Below, in pieces: positions 1 through 7,209 of a DNA stretch of 64,000 nucleotides. The notes under the pieces were generated by a model. The model had not been told where the DNA came from. It did no database searches and worked only from the letters and a program-made list of their open reading frames with translations. Location: contig JAIETM010000015.1 in assembly GCA_019745155.1 (NCBI GenBank), forward strand, positions 1 to 64,000, in the 5' to 3' direction. The translations under genes and the position numbers were made by a program. Each line of letters opens with the position of its first letter. Position 1 is the stretch's first letter. The stretch comes from Chitinophagaceae bacterium. Its GTDB lineage: Bacteria > Bacteroidota > Bacteroidia > Chitinophagales > Chitinophagaceae.

Positions 1-72
1 TAACTTTTTAAATTAATATTCTATAAAAACCGAAAAAGAAAAATCCTAAACTGTCAGATCAAGTCCTGACTA

Positions 73-381
73 TTACATTTTATCCACGATTACGGCCATT
101 TGGCATGGAGAGCCGCATCCCCATTGAATAAATGTATAATGCCCTGCAAAAGGGGCCTTTTCTTGCGCATACCCTTCTTTTATGACTGTTTTAAATCTAC
201 TCCCGAGAATATGAGATTTTAAGTCCAGGTTCGCTTTAGTTTTTTCAATTCTGACTTTGAAATCTGTAAAAGAGTATGTAGAAGTGAATTTAGTTAATAC
301 TGTTTTATTATTTGATCGATGCTCTTGTGAATAAGTGCTAAAACAATAAAGAGAAAATATAAACGAAATAAGCTTTTTCAT
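73..381 (-). CDS. Small secreted protein of unknown function, possibly truncated at its C-terminus
   Basis: This is a 102-residue protein with an N-terminal signal peptide (MKK, then a hydrophobic stretch to about residue 18, cleaved near YSQ). It ends almost directly after a WGCGSPCQMAVIVD segment. From memory, that motif lies mid-protein in longer secreted hypothetical proteins of Gram-negative bacteria, so this copy may have lost its C-terminal part. No further in-frame sequence is recoverable in the 72 bases left before the window edge. The two cysteines of GCGSPC could form a disulfide in the periplasm. Base composition is AT-rich, like the next gene. No function is proposed. Confidence 0.55.
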   Translation of the reverse strand: MKKLISFIFSLYCFSTYSQEHRSNNKTVLTKFTSTYSFTDFKVRIEKTKANLDLKSHILGSRFKTVIKEGYAQEKAPFAGHYTFIQWGCGSPCQMAVIVDKM

Positions 382-423
382 ATTTAAACTAACTATTGTA
401 TGGTAGTATTATTCAATGCTAAT

Positions 424-1533
424 CTAATCAATCTTTGACATGGGAACTGCACATACTTTTTTTGTTATTTTACTAACCATGAAGTATAAAAACTGCTTTG
501 GGCATGTCGTCATAACTTCGTTTAGTATTGCAGCATAGTCGCCCTCTAAGACTTCTGCGTTAAGTGTGGGCCGATAACGAGCAACTGATCCAATGTAATA
601 CATTAGAGAAAAGAAATAAACAGGAGGTTTATATACCTCGGGTTGTAAGTTTAAATAGTATCTATAGCCGGACCTTGTTAACATACTAACAACCCTGAGT
701 TCTTCTATGTCTTTGCAAATATTTCTATAACTTTTCCTCCAGCTTGAGTCAGAAGTGTGTGTATAATTTAGAGTTAAATTAGATCTGTATATGCACCAGT
801 TTTTTCTAGTTTCTTCTTCTGGATATTTGGTCAGTTTTGCTTTTAAGAGTCCTGTATCGAACTTTTCAGTTCTCATAAGATTCGAATTTTTCTTTTCAAA
901 AGAAATTTCATAAGTCAACTTATTTCTTTTGTCCTTATTTGTTAAAATTCTAATCTCAATCGGTAAGTACTTTCTCTTCTTTGTTTTTAATTTTCCAAGA
1001 TTGAAACACATTTCATGAACTTCTGCAATCTCTCCAATCATATCATCTAGAGATATTGTTGAACCGGCTTGAACTGGGCTTCCTATTTCTTTAGCAAATT
1101 CATGGAAAATATTAATTCCATTTCCGTTTGTTGCAGGTGCGATTTTTAATTCTTTAGTTTTATCAGAGGGTAGACTTAAGCCATGATATTCTATCGTGCT
1201 TTCAAGGTCATAGTCTTTGGTTAGCAAGAATGTCTTTACTAAATTCAAAATAGAGTAGTATGCAAGTGTGCCTTTTGTAGGTAGTTCTGTCGAATCAGCT
1301 GCTTTTTGGAAGCTTTCTGCAAGTTCTGCGAAATATAGTGCTTTCTCAAGCTTCTTTCTATGCGCAGTTAACTTTTTGATGTTTGCAGTTTCTTTTCGAA
1401 GCCACGCTTTTAGATAAAACCATGGATCTGAAGTGAGTGCAAATGGATCTCCTGGGTCTATTTCAAAAGGGAAAAATTTTACAGACTTGTAGTCTCTCTT
1501 TGCATCTTCAAATTCTGATTTTAATCTTGGCAT
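424..1533 (-). CDS. YaaC-like hypothetical protein
   Basis: This is a 369-residue soluble protein without signal peptide or membrane segment. The stretch around residues 60-110 (a helical AE.SF..A pattern, then YYSILNLVKTFLL) resembles the conserved core of the YaaC family (B. subtilis YaaC, function unknown), where a YY..LNL.K helix is typical; the length also fits. The C-terminal third has an aromatic-rich PPVYFFSLMYYIGSVARYRP segment, also reminiscent of YaaC proteins, which carry a conserved SxxRY-like motif. The assignment rests on motif memory only. The gene is AT-rich relative to the core genes further along, which suggests an acquired gene. The start is the ATG at 1533; no Shine-Dalgarno sequence is evident. 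Confidence 0.55.
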   Translation of the reverse strand: MPRLKSEFEDAKRDYKSVKFFPFEIDPGDPFALTSDPWFYLKAWLRKETANIKKLTAHRKKLEKALYFAELAESFQKAADSTELPTKGTLAYYSILNLVKTFLLTKDYDLESTIEYHGLSLPSDKTKELKIAPATNGNGINIFHEFAKEIGSPVQAGSTISLDDMIGEIAEVHEMCFNLGKLKTKKRKYLPIEIRILTNKDKRNKLTYEISFEKKNSNLMRTEKFDTGLLKAKLTKYPEEETRKNWCIYRSNLTLNYTHTSDSSWRKSYRNICKDIEELRVVSMLTRSGYRYYLNLQPEVYKPPVYFFSLMYYIGSVARYRPTLNAEVLEGDYAAILNEVMTTCPKQFLYFMVSKITKKVCAVPMSKID

Positions 1534-1887
1534 AATATCTCATTAATGTGGTGTACATCTCCTGATTACTGTCAATCAACTTTTATTTAACTGTCTCAAA
1601 TCTACTCCACCCAATTCAAAAAGTCAACCCGTTAAACAACGGTATTTTAATGGGAAATTTCCCGTTTTGGAGTGGGGTTTTTCCCATTGTCTTTAGTCTT
1701 TGGCTACTTGTCTTTGGCTGCTTAGTGCTCAAAGCAGAGTGTTTAAAGCGTTCTGCGTTCTGCCTTCAGCCTTCAGCATCAATACAAGCCTTTCTCGCAA
1801 GGCGCGCAAAGTGTATCAGGTGCGCAAGTATTTCAATAGTCTTTGCATGCACTCCAAAGACCAAAGACTAGCTCCCAAAGACCTGCT
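1534..1887. repeat. Intergenic word-repeat tract 1 with GGGAAATTTCCC palindrome
   Basis: No convincing gene is present. After a spacer, the palindrome GGGAAATTTCCC occurs at 1652-1663, the same core as the perfect 26-bp palindrome at 5089-5114. From about 1683 the sequence is built of short recurring words: AGTCTTTGG/GTCTTTGG, GCTTAGTGCTCAAAG, GCGTTCTGCGTTCTGCCTTCAGC, and a 58-bp unit at 1789-1846 that recurs at 3251-3308 with only four differences. The same words reappear in at least eight other intergenic gaps of this window. Confidence 0.75.
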
Positions 1888-2157
1888 CTATATTCCTCTC
1901 TCTTTCAGAATTGTTTCCAGTGCTTGGTTTTCTTTACCTTTTTTAATGATGCCGCGTATGAGCAGTATAGGTATAATCATGGGAATAAAGAAACCTAAGT
2001 TCTTTTTGGGAGAGAGTATCCAACCAACGATACCAAAGACAAAAACACCCGCCAGAAAACCAATGGCTGCTGCAAAAAAGATTTTGGATTGCTTTAATTT
2101 CTTTTTCTCGAGCAATAAGGCTTCATTGCTCATTTGTGCATAGTCTTTCTGCTCCAT
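1888..2157 (-). CDS. Small two-TM membrane protein of unknown function
   Basis: This is an 89-residue protein with a charged N-terminal helix (residues 1-25, with EALLLEKKKLKQSK), two hydrophobic segments (about 27-48 and 55-70) joined by a short SPKKN loop, and a charged C-terminal tail. The topology is a two-helix hairpin with both ends probably cytoplasmic. Proteins of this build are common in Bacteroidota and lack an assigned role. It stands alone between two repeat tracts, so context adds nothing. The start is the ATG at 2155-2157. Confidence 0.65.
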   Translation of the reverse strand: MEQKDYAQMSNEALLLEKKKLKQSKIFFAAAIGFLAGVFVFGIVGWILSPKKNLGFFIPMIIPILLIRGIIKKGKENQALETILKERGI

Positions 2158-2440
2158 AAGAAGTGTTTTGGTTTGTATTCAGCAAGGTCAAGATACGAAA
2201 CACAGCGTGGGTGATACAACTAATCAATAGCTAGAGGTTGTGGGGGAGGGTTAATAGCCAATATACAATAGACAATGGTTAATAGTCTATCAGCATGGTC
2301 TTTGGTCTTTAGGTGTTGGTCTTTGGTGGCTTGGGTTAAGTGCTTAATGCTGAGTGCATAGTGCTTAAAGCGTAGAGCGTTCTGCGTTATGTATTCAGCC
2401 TTCCGCCTTTTGCTTTCAGCAAATGATCTATCGTTCCTTC
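2158..2440. repeat. Intergenic word-repeat tract 2
   Basis: This non-coding gap is made of recurring words: CAATATACAATAGACAATGG, a TGGTCTTTGGTCTTTAGGTG run around 2297-2325, GTGCTTAATGCTGAGTGC, and AGCGTTCTGCGTTATG followed by TTCAGCCTTCCGCC. A closely related string is found at about 3130-3240, so the two tracts either share an ancestor or are homogenised. ORFs that can be read through it are low-complexity and not credible. Confidence 0.7.
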
Positions 2441-2713
2441 TCAATCATAATGAAACCTGCACTGAAGAATAAAGCATTGTTGTTTACTGCCCTTGGGGCC
2501 TTCTACTTTGTAGACCAATCTATGTTCTCCGGTAATGCGTCGCGACCAAAAGCCTTTCAGGTCGTATTTCAATGGTTCAGGTTTGCCCAGACCTTGAAAT
2601 GGTGTTCGGCGAATATCGGCTAGCAGCAATCTTATTTTTGTCACCATCTCAGGATCGGTATCCATCCAATAAGTAAAATCCTCCCAAGCATGTTCTGTAA
2701 ATACAAACTGCAT
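2441..2713 (-). CDS. yoeB: YoeB/Txe-family mRNA interferase toxin
   Basis: This 90-residue RelE-fold toxin cleaves mRNA in the ribosomal A site. Residues known to matter in E. coli YoeB are visible: E46 in GKPEPL, R65 in the EHRLVY strand, and a C-terminal His-Tyr pair (H88, Y89). Family signatures include FTEHAWEDFTYW near the N-terminus and FWSRRITGEHRLVY at residues 55-68. Compared with E. coli YoeB there is a short insertion (about residues 71-78, EGPKGSKQ), which explains the shifted His. The antitoxin gene lies 5 bp upstream, so the two are co-transcribed in the usual antitoxin-first order. All key residues are present, so the toxin is expected to be active. Confidence 0.93.
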   Translation of the reverse strand: MQFVFTEHAWEDFTYWMDTDPEMVTKIRLLLADIRRTPFQGLGKPEPLKYDLKGFWSRRITGEHRLVYKVEGPKGSKQQCFILQCRFHYD

Positions 2714-2718
2714 GCGTA

Positions 2719-2967
2719 TCAGATTTTCACCGTCTTAGTCTTACCTTTTTTCAATTGATCTATTGACTCGCTTAGTCGCTTTCTATTGGCTGCAGTAGAG
2801 AGTAGGTGACCGGTTTCAACCAATGCATTGTATTCTTTAATGGATAGCAAGACCACTGCATCATGCTCTGTGTTTCTGGGTACAATAATCACATCCTCTG
2901 AAACAGATACATCATCGAGGTATTTTTTCATATTGCTTCTCAGTTCAGAAATAGATACAGCTTGCAT
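2719..2967 (-). CDS. yefM: YefM/Phd-family antitoxin
   Basis: This 82-residue antitoxin neutralises YoeB and represses its own operon. The N-terminal DNA-binding/dimerisation domain ([19 protein letters not shown]) and the strand [21 protein letters not shown] are characteristic of YefM. The charged C-terminal tail (residues 55-82) would wrap the toxin. A longer reading from 2997 adds ten residues, but that start abuts the operator boxes and is poorly conserved in kind, so the ATG at 2965-2967 is preferred. It belongs to the two-gene yefM-yoeB operon. Confidence 0.92.
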   Translation of the reverse strand: MQAVSISELRSNMKKYLDDVSVSEDVIIVPRNTEHDAVVLLSIKEYNALVETGHLLSTAANRKRLSESIDQLKKGKTKTVKI

Positions 2968-2988
2968 GGTATTCGTTTGTTTGATAAA

Positions 2989-3018
2989 TGTACGCATAGT
3001 TGTACAAAATTTTGTACA
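2989..3018 (-). promoter_or_regulatory. yefM-yoeB operator: three TGTACA-type boxes spaced 12 bp
   Basis: An 18-bp perfect palindrome, TGTACAAAATTTTGTACA, occupies 3001-3018. It holds two TGTACA hexamers (3001-3006 and 3013-3018). A third, one-mismatch box, TGTACG, lies at 2989-2994. The boxes start exactly 12 bp apart. From memory, the E. coli and Streptomyces yefM-yoeB operators consist of a long and a short palindrome with TGTACA cores at 12-bp centre spacing, so the site can be assigned by form and position. It ends 21 bp before the yefM start codon. Confidence 0.85.
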
Positions 3019-3024
3019 TTTTTT

Positions 3025-3419
3025 GTAAACTCTTATGGCTCAATGCTTAAGGCATAGGGCTTAAAGCTTTCTGCGTTCAGCAGATGGTCAATTGTCAATG
3101 GTCAATAGACAATGGTTTATCAGCCATCAGCCATGGTCTTTGGTCTTTAGGTGTTGGTCTTTGGTGGCTTGGGATAAGTGCTTAATGCTGAAGGCTCGAA
3201 GCATAGGGCTTAAAGCGTTCTGCGTTTTGCTTTCAGCATCATTTTTAAATCCTTTCTCGCAAAGCGCGCAAAGTGTATCAGGCGCGCAAGTCTTTCATTA
3301 GTCTTTGCGGACTAAACTTACTTGGCGTGCTTAGCGTGAAACCTTTCAAATTTCCTATTACTAGTCTGTTAAATTAGAAAAACCAAAGACTAACCCCCCA
3401 AAGACTAAAGACCTTCTTC
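3025..3419. repeat. Intergenic word-repeat tract 3
   Basis: No gene is seen. The tract contains a CTCAATGCTTAAGGCATAGG-like word, GGTCAATTGTCAATGGTCAATAG, TGGTCTTTGGTCTTTAGGTG, a repeated GGGCTTAAAGC[GT]TTCTGCGTT word, and at 3251-3308 the second copy of the 58-bp unit first seen at 1789-1846 (54 of 58 identical). A GCGTGCTTAGCGTGAAACC-like segment follows at about 3325-3345. The words overlap each other and run in one direction. Confidence 0.7.
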
Positions 3420-4112
3420 TCAATGCTTTTCTCCATACAAGATTCTTCCTATCGAACCCTTATCACCCAATGCACGTCCCTTGGTGAGCCAGCTGGTACC
3501 AAATGCAAAGAGGGCAATGGCTTCGTAGATAAACACGAAGTAGTCGAACTCAGGAAACAAAGCTTCAGAAATCGGAATGCCGATTATGCATAAAATGATG
3601 ATGATGCCGCAGGTACGGTAGATATTGTTTTCATCCAGCATGCTTTTGGGAATGCCAGCATCTCTTTTTTGTCCCAATGTAAATACAGATAAAGAGAGCA
3701 AAGCAAAAATAGAAAAGAGGCAGGCGGCGAAGCCGAGGTGTACCCAGCCAAGTAGTGGTTGGTGAATGGGAATGAGTGTATCCACTTTATCTGCAGGCGA
3801 TTCAGGATTGGTGGGTATCAAAGCCACACCAAAAGCCATGACACCGGCGATATTGGTTAATAAGTGATCATTGCGCCACCACTGTGAGCTTTTATGTCCC
3901 TGATAACTGATGAGGAATAAACCCACTGCGCAAAGTGTGCCCGTAAAGATCTCTCGGAGATTGGTGTAATAGTAATGACTGATGGAATGTTGCAGCGGCA
4001 CATAATTCGGTATGGAAGCAGGTAGCATGAGGGCAATGGGCAGTAGAAAGCCCAAGTAACCGATCACGCGTCTTTGTTTGCGGAAACTGCGTGTTTGGAT
4101 ATCTGTTGGCAT
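3420..4112 (-). CDS. Multi-pass membrane protein, DUF998-like
   Basis: This is a 230-residue inner-membrane protein with about six hydrophobic segments. A conserved-looking SISHYYYTNLREIFTGTLC region (about residues 42-60) precedes the second helix. Proteins with this HYYYT...GTLC..G pattern are frequent in Bacteroidota and resemble the DUF998/Frag1-type fold; no activity is known. A longer reading frame begins at 4211, but it would run through the end of the neighbouring gene. The start at 4112 (MPTDIQTRSF) leaves a 16-bp gap to the upstream gene and gives a normal cytoplasmic N-terminus. Probably an operon with the 107-residue gene before it. Confidence 0.65.
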   Translation of the reverse strand: MPTDIQTRSFRKQRRVIGYLGFLLPIALMLPASIPNYVPLQHSISHYYYTNLREIFTGTLCAVGLFLISYQGHKSSQWWRNDHLLTNIAGVMAFGVALIPTNPESPADKVDTLIPIHQPLLGWVHLGFAACLFSIFALLSLSVFTLGQKRDAGIPKSMLDENNIYRTCGIIIILCIIGIPISEALFPEFDYFVFIYEAIALFAFGTSWLTKGRALGDKGSIGRILYGEKH

Positions 4113-4128
4113 AAACAGTTTTGATTGG

Positions 4129-4452
4129 TTAGAGAATTTTCCAGCCAATAGCGGTATTGATGGTATCGCGTGCAACGCCCAATGCGGCATTGATCGCAGA
4201 TTCAATAGCAAGCAGACCTAGTCCCTTCACCGTTAGTAATACTGTTGTCATAGAATGTTTGTGCATGCTGATCATCAGCTTGGCTTGCTCTTCTGTAATT
4301 GTTCCTTCCAGTTTTAGCAAGGCAATTCTTTCCATGCTTTGGATAAAGGATTGCAGTTGTTGTTCTGCATAAGGGTTGGCTTTTGTCCACTCTTTTGCCA
4401 GCGGCGCTTTAGCGGCGTTAAGCATATCGGGGAGGAGGGAGGAGAAGTTCAT
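4129..4452 (-). CDS. Hypothetical 107-residue helical protein
   Basis: This is a mostly helical protein, predicted from its composition, with a hydrophobic C-terminal half (TTVLLTVKGLGLLAIESAINAALGVA) that could be a membrane-associated helix. No recognised family. The ATG at 4450-4452 is used rather than the TTG six bases earlier. The upstream sequence in gene orientation is a run of CATTCAATCATTCTATC-type words ending three bases before the ATG, so the transcript leader is low-complexity. Paired with the DUF998-like gene downstream. Confidence 0.55.
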   Translation of the reverse strand: MNFSSLLPDMLNAAKAPLAKEWTKANPYAEQQLQSFIQSMERIALLKLEGTITEEQAKLMISMHKHSMTTVLLTVKGLGLLAIESAINAALGVARDTINTAIGWKIL

Positions 4453-4542
4453 AAGCAATGATTGGATGATAGAATGATAGGATGAGTGAATGATAGAATG
4501 ATTGAGTGATAGAATGATTGAGTGATAGAATGATTGAATGAG
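4453..4542. repeat. Low-complexity GAATGATTGAATGATAG tandem tract
   Basis: The tract is a degenerate tandem array of 7-9 bp words (GATAGAATGATTGAGT, GATGATAGAATGATAGG and similar), with the unit TGATAGAATGATTGAG repeated almost exactly. It fills the whole gap between two minus-strand genes. Similar words, read in the orientation of the following gene, precede the genes at 49077 and 55785, and they also occur at 35410-35450 and 58505-58560. Confidence 0.8.
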
Positions 4543-4995
4543 TTAATGTTTACCGCGTTTGAGGGCGAGTTGTAGTTTGAGTATGGCCGTGAAAGCGCGG
4601 TTGCAAGCTTGTTCTGAAATGTCCAATGTAGCTTGATTGGGCAAACCTGTTTTGTGCATGGCTTCCAAATCGCTCATGAGTTGTTTGAGTGCCCGCAGTT
4701 GTTCTTGTGTTATTTCATTTTTCTCCATCGCGTTAGCGCGTATCTGCAGGGTAGTGAGCTTGATTTTTACTTCGCGGTAAAAGGGTTGGTAATGTATGTA
4801 ATTGGCTTTTTCAGTACCTAGGTTTTCGCTCATGTCTACAAAAAAGCTGGAGACTTTTTCTTGCAGGGCGGTAATGGATTTGTCGGTGACTTCATCATAC
4901 TCGCTGATGAGGTGTACAGCATTACAACTAAATAAATAGAGTGTTACAAAGGAGAGTAGCAGGGTGCGTTTGCAACGTGATAACCAGATTTGCAT
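4543..4995 (-). CDS. Predicted lipoprotein of unknown function
   Basis: This is a 150-residue protein with a lipoprotein signal: basic N-terminus, hydrophobic stretch, then LFSC with the lipidated Cys at residue 24. The mature part is helical and rich in charged residues, with two likely coiled segments (about 40-60 and 75-110). It is probably periplasmic and anchored to a membrane. No family was recognised. A start a few residues downstream is conceivable but would shorten the signal peptide. Confidence 0.6.
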   Translation of the reverse strand: MQIWLSRCKRTLLLSFVTLYLFSCNAVHLISEYDEVTDKSITALQEKVSSFFVDMSENLGTEKANYIHYQPFYREVKIKLTTLQIRANAMEKNEITQEQLRALKQLMSDLEAMHKTGLPNQATLDISEQACNRAFTAILKLQLALKRGKH

Positions 4996-5088
4996 GGATA
5001 ATTGTTTTTGTTTGTATTCAACACAGCAGATAGTCCATGCGGTTGCTCAGGGTAAGGTCGATGGCAATTTCAGCAACTCGTAGCACAA

Positions 5089-5114
5089 AAAAAACGGGAA
5101 ATTTCCCGTTTTTT
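5089..5114 (-). terminator. Perfect 26-bp palindrome, terminator of the SulP-thioesterase unit
   Basis: The sequence is AAAAAACGGGAAATTTCCCG followed by six T, a perfect inverted repeat. In either direction it gives a GC stem closed by AT pairs and followed by a T run, so it can act as a bidirectional intrinsic terminator. It lies about 80 bp after the thioesterase stop. The core GGGAAATTTCCC recurs at 1652-1663. Confidence 0.6.
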
Positions 5115-5194
5115 AAATGGAGAATTTTTTGTATTCTTCTAATGGTTCATAGACCATAGACCATGGTCAATAAGCTATCAGCCATGGGCTAAGA

Positions 5195-5632
5195 TCAATC
5201 CTCAAACTGAAAATCCGCTGTTTTAGGAATCAAATGAAATCCTTGTTGGAAATTTTCCGGTGGTACAGCTAGTTTACGTTTGGCAATATCAATCCACGCA
5301 CCATCGATGGTGATGATGGCTGAAAGGGTATCGCCGTTTTTATAGATTTCGTGGCGCATTGTCCAGCGACTCATATCGCGCTTGCAGCGCACCAATTGCA
5401 CATTGATGCTAACTGCATCACCAAAATGCAATTCTCTTCTAAACACACATTCTTCACGCAGCAAAATTGGTCCAATGCCTATCTGTTGCAAAGCCTGGGT
5501 AGTCATGCCGGCTTCTGATAACATCACCATACGCATATAAGCGCCCCAATCGTAATACACAGAATGTCTCAAATGTTGATTGGGATCCAGATCGCTCCAG
5601 CGAATTTCGATAGCTCTTGTAAATTGACTCAT
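5195..5632 (-). CDS. Acyl-CoA thioesterase, 4HBT hot-dog fold
   Basis: This 145-residue single hot-dog domain protein resembles 4-hydroxybenzoyl-CoA thioesterase/FadM-type enzymes, which hydrolyse acyl-CoA thioesters in the cytoplasm. The signature near the N-terminus (EIRWSDLDPNQHLRHSVYYDW) matches the family pattern R..D.D..GH.......Y. The aspartate in SDLDPNQH is in the catalytic-Asp position. The start at 5632 (MSQFTRAIEIRW) leaves a 1-bp gap to the SulP stop, better than an upstream ATG that would overlap it by 23 bp. Tight spacing indicates co-transcription with SulP. Confidence 0.85.
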   Translation of the reverse strand: MSQFTRAIEIRWSDLDPNQHLRHSVYYDWGAYMRMVMLSEAGMTTQALQQIGIGPILLREECVFRRELHFGDAVSINVQLVRCKRDMSRWTMRHEIYKNGDTLSAIITIDGAWIDIAKRKLAVPPENFQQGFHLIPKTADFQFED

Positions 5633-5633
5633 A

Positions 5634-7187
5634 TTAATGGTGTGCAATAATCTCAACAGAAGGAATGTCTTTTAGTTCAACCTGTATATGTCGGTCGTGT
5701 GCTTTGCTCTTGAATTCTGCAATAATCTCCAGTACATCATAATCAATAAAATCACTTTCACTACCATTGATGCGTACTATAGAATATTTGGGTACTTCAT
5801 CCAATAAAGCCCTTAGTTTGATCTTGTTCAGGAAAGTAACATTTCTGTGTAGCTGAATATCATATACCGATGTTTCGTGTTGTTTACGCTGCTGTACTTT
5901 AAACTCTATTTTGAAATTGTTGCGGATGATGAAGTACAAGGAGATCAACATACCGATACATACGCCAATCAATAAATCAGTCAATAGTATCACCACAATG
6001 GTGATCACAAAGGGTAGAAATTGTTTCATACCCAGTCGCCACATGGAGCGATACAGAGAAGGCTTGGTTAAATTATAGCCTGTAGCCAGCAGCACCACAG
6101 CTAAAGCGGGATAAGGAATTTGGTTCAATACAGATGCTAAGAAGAGCACAGACAAAAGCAAAAACACACCATGCGTGAAAGCAGATAGTTTGGTTCTACC
6201 ACCAGCATCTACGTTGGCGGCGCCACGCACAATTACCGCTGTCATTGGGATAGCGCCAAGTAAACCACAAAGCAGGTTACCTGTACCTTGGGCAACGAGT
6301 TCTCTGTTTACTGGAGTAATGCGGTTGTGTTTGTCGAGCTTATCAATGGCTTCCACGCAGAGTAGTGTTTCTAAGGTAGCTAGTAAACCAATGACCAATC
6401 CGTTTTTCCAAACAGCCATTTGTGTAACAGCGCTGAAATCGGCAAACTGCATTTCTGCAAAAATGTTCTGCGGAATATTCACCAACTGAATGAATTTATT
6501 GTCGCTATCCTTGGTGAGTAAAGTATACAAGTAAGCCGTTAATGTACCGATGAGGACAATCATTAAAGGTGCAGGAATTCGTTTCAGTCTTGCATAGAAA
6601 TGTTGTTTGGTGATCCATAACATCAATAAACAAACCAAGGTGGTAATGATGGCCCCTAGTGTAAAAAGTTCAGCAAGGTCTTGAGGTTTGCCGTGTATGT
6701 CTTTAAAAGATACCAGATCGATAAAACCATCTCTCCAGAAATCTGGTTCTGTATGACCTAATGCAACAGGAATTTGTTTGGTGATAAGGATGATGCCGAT
6801 AGCAGCCAACATGCCTTTGATAACTGCTGAAGGAAAATAACTGGCAATGGTGCCGAGTTTAAAAATGCCGAGTAGTAACTGTAATGCTCCGGCAATGATT
6901 ACTGCCAATAAAAATGCTTGATAAGAACCGGTAGAAATGATGGTTGCAGCTACAACGGTTGATAAACCAGCAGCAGGGCCAGATACACCCAGGGCAGAAC
7001 CACTAATGAGCGAGACCACTAGACCACCAATAATGCCAGAAAGAAGACCAGCATATAGTGGTGCGCCTGATGCCAGGGCAATACCTAAACAAAGTGGAAG
7101 TGCAACTAAGAAAACGGCTAAGCCTGCAGGAAAATCATGTTTCAGCCAAAGTAGCTGATAATACTTCAGTTGGCGTTTACGGGTCAT
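5634..7187 (-). CDS. SulP-family anion transporter with C-terminal STAS-like domain
   Basis: This 517-residue inner-membrane protein of the SulP/SLC26 family (sulfate, bicarbonate or other anions; substrate not predictable) has a membrane domain at about residues 15-415. The N-terminal signature is visible as HDFPAGLAVFLVALPLCLGIALASG, and the GVSGPAAGLSTVVAA segment and ETLLCVEAIDKLDKHNR motif match bacterial BicA-like members. The C-terminal 90 residues form a cytoplasmic STAS-like domain (VTFLNK...ALLDEVPKYSIVRINGS). It sits between an alpha/beta hydrolase gene (22-bp gap) and a thioesterase gene (1-bp gap), so it may be read from the upstream transporter/hydrolase run. Confidence 0.9.
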   Translation of the reverse strand: MTRKRQLKYYQLLWLKHDFPAGLAVFLVALPLCLGIALASGAPLYAGLLSGIIGGLVVSLISGSALGVSGPAAGLSTVVAATIISTGSYQAFLLAVIIAGALQLLLGIFKLGTIASYFPSAVIKGMLAAIGIILITKQIPVALGHTEPDFWRDGFIDLVSFKDIHGKPQDLAELFTLGAIITTLVCLLMLWITKQHFYARLKRIPAPLMIVLIGTLTAYLYTLLTKDSDNKFIQLVNIPQNIFAEMQFADFSAVTQMAVWKNGLVIGLLATLETLLCVEAIDKLDKHNRITPVNRELVAQGTGNLLCGLLGAIPMTAVIVRGAANVDAGGRTKLSAFTHGVFLLLSVLFLASVLNQIPYPALAVVLLATGYNLTKPSLYRSMWRLGMKQFLPFVITIVVILLTDLLIGVCIGMLISLYFIIRNNFKIEFKVQQRKQHETSVYDIQLHRNVTFLNKIKLRALLDEVPKYSIVRINGSESDFIDYDVLEIIAEFKSKAHDRHIQVELKDIPSVEIIAHH

Positions 7188-7209
7188 GCCCGAAGATACA
7201 AAAGCTTGT

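Noticed and set aside
1650-2143. Plus-strand ORFs of 73 and 147 codons
   Set aside because: They read through word repeats and antisense to the small two-TM gene; Cys/Ser/Phe-rich low-complexity translations.
2968-2997. YefM start ten codons upstream
   Set aside because: This codon sits next to the operator boxes; the ATG at 2965-2967 gives the family-like N-terminus.
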